Source of the DNA: JABHVE01 sp047517625
GTDB taxonomy: Bacteria > Pseudomonadota > Alphaproteobacteria > UBA2966 > CAIVPW01
DNA: 7,488 nucleotides
Assembly: GCA_047517625.1 (NCBI GenBank)
Contig: JAKZSO010000088.1
Coordinates: 1-7,488, forward strand
Direction of reading: 5' to 3'
In this document: one piece after another, positions 5,866-7,488 of the stretch
Layout of the letters: the number at the start of each line of letters is the position of its first letter
How positions within the stretch are numbered: position 1 is the first letter of the stretch
Notes under the pieces: generated by a model
What the model saw: only the letters and a program-made list of their open reading frames with translations
What the model was told of the DNA's origin: nothing
Database searches by the model: none
Program-made: the position numbers and the translations under genes

Positions 5866-6315
5866 ATGTTTGTCCGCTCGCTCTTCAGGCCGGTCCGTGG
5901 CTCGGCTCCCAATTTCCGATGGGCGGTCCTAGCCCTTCCGGCGCTGCTGGTGCTGGGCGGCTGCGAGACCCTGTTTCCGCTGCCTGGCGCCCCACCGCCG
6001 GATGTCGCCGCCGTCGTCCAAATGACCAATCTGCTGAATTTTGGCCCCCGCGAGAGCACCATTCGGGTGGGGGACACGATCGAATGGCAAAACCCGTCGC
6101 TGTTCACCCACACGGTGACGCTGAACGCGGAATTGGCGCGGACCCCCGACAATGTTGAAATTCCGGGCGGCGCCCAGCCGTTCCATTCCAGCGACGTGTC
6201 CGCCGATGGCACTTTTCGCTTTACGTTCACCATTCCCGGCACTTACCGGTACGTTTGCCTGCCCCACGAACGTCTGGGCATGGTCGGCGTGGTCATCGTC
6301 TTGCCCGCCGGTTAA
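5866..6315 (+). CDS. Cupredoxin (plastocyanin/pseudoazurin-like) lipoprotein
   Basis: This 149-aa exported blue-copper protein would carry electrons or bind copper in the periplasm, tethered to a membrane. A positively charged N terminus leads into a hydrophobic segment (19-30) and a lipobox LGGC, so Cys33 is the probable lipidated residue. The mature part is one cupredoxin fold. All four type 1 copper ligands are visible: His82 in FTHTV, then Cys131, His134 and Met139 in YVCLPHERLGM, with the C-X2-H-X4-M spacing of pseudoazurin. Other family features are IRVGDTIEWQN (66-76) and the late FTIPGTYRY strand. The ATG is chosen for its signal peptide; the ribosome site is weak. It lies 64 bases after popZ and 47 bases before valS on the same strand, and I do not know it as a usual member of this neighbourhood. 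The partner is unknown. Confidence 0.88.
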   Translation: MFVRSLFRPVRGSAPNFRWAVLALPALLVLGGCETLFPLPGAPPPDVAAVVQMTNLLNFGPRESTIRVGDTIEWQNPSLFTHTVTLNAELARTPDNVEIPGGAQPFHSSDVSADGTFRFTFTIPGTYRYVCLPHERLGMVGVVIVLPAG

Positions 6316-6362
6316 AACAACCCCACACCCAACGTTTTTCGACGGACGCCCGGCAAAACCCC

Positions 6363-7488
6363 ATGGCTTTGGACAAGACTTACCGCCCGTCAGAGGTGGA
6401 AACCCGCCAATACGGACGCTGGGAGAAAGCCAAGGCGTTCGCCGCCGGCGCCAGCCCCAACGCCAAGCCCTATACCATCGCCATCCCGCCGCCCAACGTG
6501 ACCGGCAGCCTGCACATGGGCCACGCGCTCAACAATACGCTCCAAGACATTCTGATCAGGTTCGAGCGCATGCGCGGCCGCGATGCGTTGTGGCAACCGG
6601 GCACGGATCACGCCGGCATCGCCACCCAAATGGTCGTCGAGCGCCAGCTGGCTGCCCAGGGCAAAACCCGCCACGACCTGGGCCGGGAAGCATTCATCGA
6701 AACGGTGTGGAAGTGGAAAGCCGAGTCCGGCGGCATCATCACCGACCAGCTCCGGCGCATGGGCGCCAGCGCCGATTGGGACCGGGAACGCTTCACCATG
6801 GACGAAGGATTGTCCAAGGCTGTGCGCACGGTGTTTGTCGCGCTGCACAAACAAGGCCTGATCTATCGCGACAAGCGCCTGGTCAATTGGGACCCCAAAC
6901 TGCACACCGCGATCTCGGATTTGGAAGTCGAGCAGCGCGAAGTCACCGGCTTCATGTGGAACTTCAAGTATCCAATAGAAGGCATTGAAAAAAGCTATAT
7001 AATTGTCGCAACGACCCGGCCGGAAACCATGCTGGGGGATACCGCCGTCGCCGTTCACCCCAGCGACGAACGCTACACGGACCTGGTCGGCAGGTATGTC
7101 ATTTTGCCCCTGGTCGGACGCCGCATCGAAATCATTGCCGACGAACATGCGGACCCCGAGGCCGGCACGGGCGCCGTGAAAATCACACCGGCCCACGACT
7201 TCAATGACTTCTCTGTGGGCCGCCGCCACGGCTTGGAAATGGTCAACATCTTCGACGAAAACGCGCACCTGAACGACAATGCGCCGGAAAAGTATCGCGG
7301 CATGGACCGCTTCGAAGCCCGCAAATTGGTTGTCGAGGATCTATCGGCTTTGGGGCTTGTGGCGGCGGTGGACAATCACACCCTGTCGGTGCCCCACGGC
7401 GATCGCTCCGGCGTGGTGATCGAGCCGTGGCTGACGGACCAATGGTACGTAAACGCCGAAAAGCTGGCGGGCCCGGCGATCGCCGCGG
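6363..7488 (+). CDS. valS: Valyl-tRNA synthetase, 5' part (cut by window edge)
   Basis: This cytoplasmic enzyme charges tRNA-Val with valine and edits off mischarged threonine. The first 375 codons are present and the frame is open to the window end; the whole protein is usually about 870-950 aa. The class I HIGH-type signature appears as HMGH (51-54) within PPPNVTGSLHMGHAL, followed by GTDHAGIATQ (80-89). The editing domain starts around residue 200 with TTRPETMLGD (217-226) and continues through VKITPAHDFNDFSVG. The KMSKS loop and tRNA-binding end lie outside. ATG 6363 gives the expected MALDKTYRP start, though no strong ribosome site is seen. It probably shares a transcript with the cupredoxin gene, or has a promoter that I cannot see in the 47-base gap. 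Confidence 0.97.
   Translation, partial: MALDKTYRPSEVETRQYGRWEKAKAFAAGASPNAKPYTIAIPPPNVTGSLHMGHALNNTLQDILIRFERMRGRDALWQPGTDHAGIATQMVVERQLAAQGKTRHDLGREAFIETVWKWKAESGGIITDQLRRMGASADWDRERFTMDEGLSKAVRTVFVALHKQGLIYRDKRLVNWDPKLHTAISDLEVEQREVTGFMWNFKYPIEGIEKSYIIVATTRPETMLGDTAVAVHPSDERYTDLVGRYVILPLVGRRIEIIADEHADPEAGTGAVKITPAHDFNDFSVGRRHGLEMVNIFDENAHLNDNAPEKYRGMDRFEARKLVVEDLSALGLVAAVDNHTLSVPHGDRSGVVIEPWLTDQWYVNAEKLAGPAIAA

Noticed and set aside
6152..6988. 278-codon plus-strand frame spanning the cupredoxin-valS junction
   Set aside because: It overlaps two recognised genes out of frame and its product has no sensible domain.
6390..7268. 292-codon minus-strand open frame opposite valS
   Set aside because: Antisense openness of a GC-rich gene; valS has all expected motifs on the plus strand.

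Overview
The window looks like chromosomal DNA from a GC-rich alphaproteobacterium, probably of the Rhodospirillales type. The main evidence is a PopZ-type pole-organising protein (N-terminal EPTMEEILSSIRRIISED, C-terminal VVRELLRPMLKEWLD), which is essentially alphaproteobacterial. It lies between an alphaproteobacterial-style protein-L-isoaspartate methyltransferase (pcm) and valyl-tRNA synthetase (valS), a familiar neighbourhood in that class. This is recognised by eye from motifs; no database was searched.

Layout. Bases 1-558 hold a lower-GC minus-strand gene for a small two-helix membrane protein of unknown function. A repeat-rich, gene-free stretch (559-773) separates it from a tRNA-Asn(GTT) on the minus strand (774-848). 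Bases 849-1736 have no convincing gene, only a doubtful plus-strand reading frame (1117-1560) that would continue to 1740 if one stop were ignored. Bases 1737-3729 (minus) carry the most striking gene: a Rieske [2Fe-2S] domain fused in frame to a full pyruvate-oxidase/acetolactate-synthase-like thiamine diphosphate (ThDP) enzyme. A one-base frameshift about 50 codons before its true end breaks it. A 308-base non-coding stretch and a tRNA-Cys(GCA) (minus, 4038-4111, with a good promoter) follow.

From 4205 to the right edge everything runs on the plus strand: pcm (own promoter), popZ (central Pro-Glu repeat blocks), a cupredoxin lipoprotein with a complete type 1 copper site, and the first 375 codons of valS. 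popZ ends directly in a strong hairpin, so the cupredoxin and valS may be transcribed separately from it.

How the parts relate. pcm, popZ and valS are neighbours by conserved synteny rather than shared pathway: protein repair or methylation, cell-pole organisation and tRNA charging. The tolC-family gene I would expect between pcm and popZ is absent, and a copper protein sits between popZ and valS instead. The Rieske-ThDP fusion is the best candidate for an undescribed enzyme: the architecture suggests oxidative decarboxylation of a 2-oxoacid with electrons passed to or from an attached iron-sulfur cluster, but the substrate and the redox role are inference.
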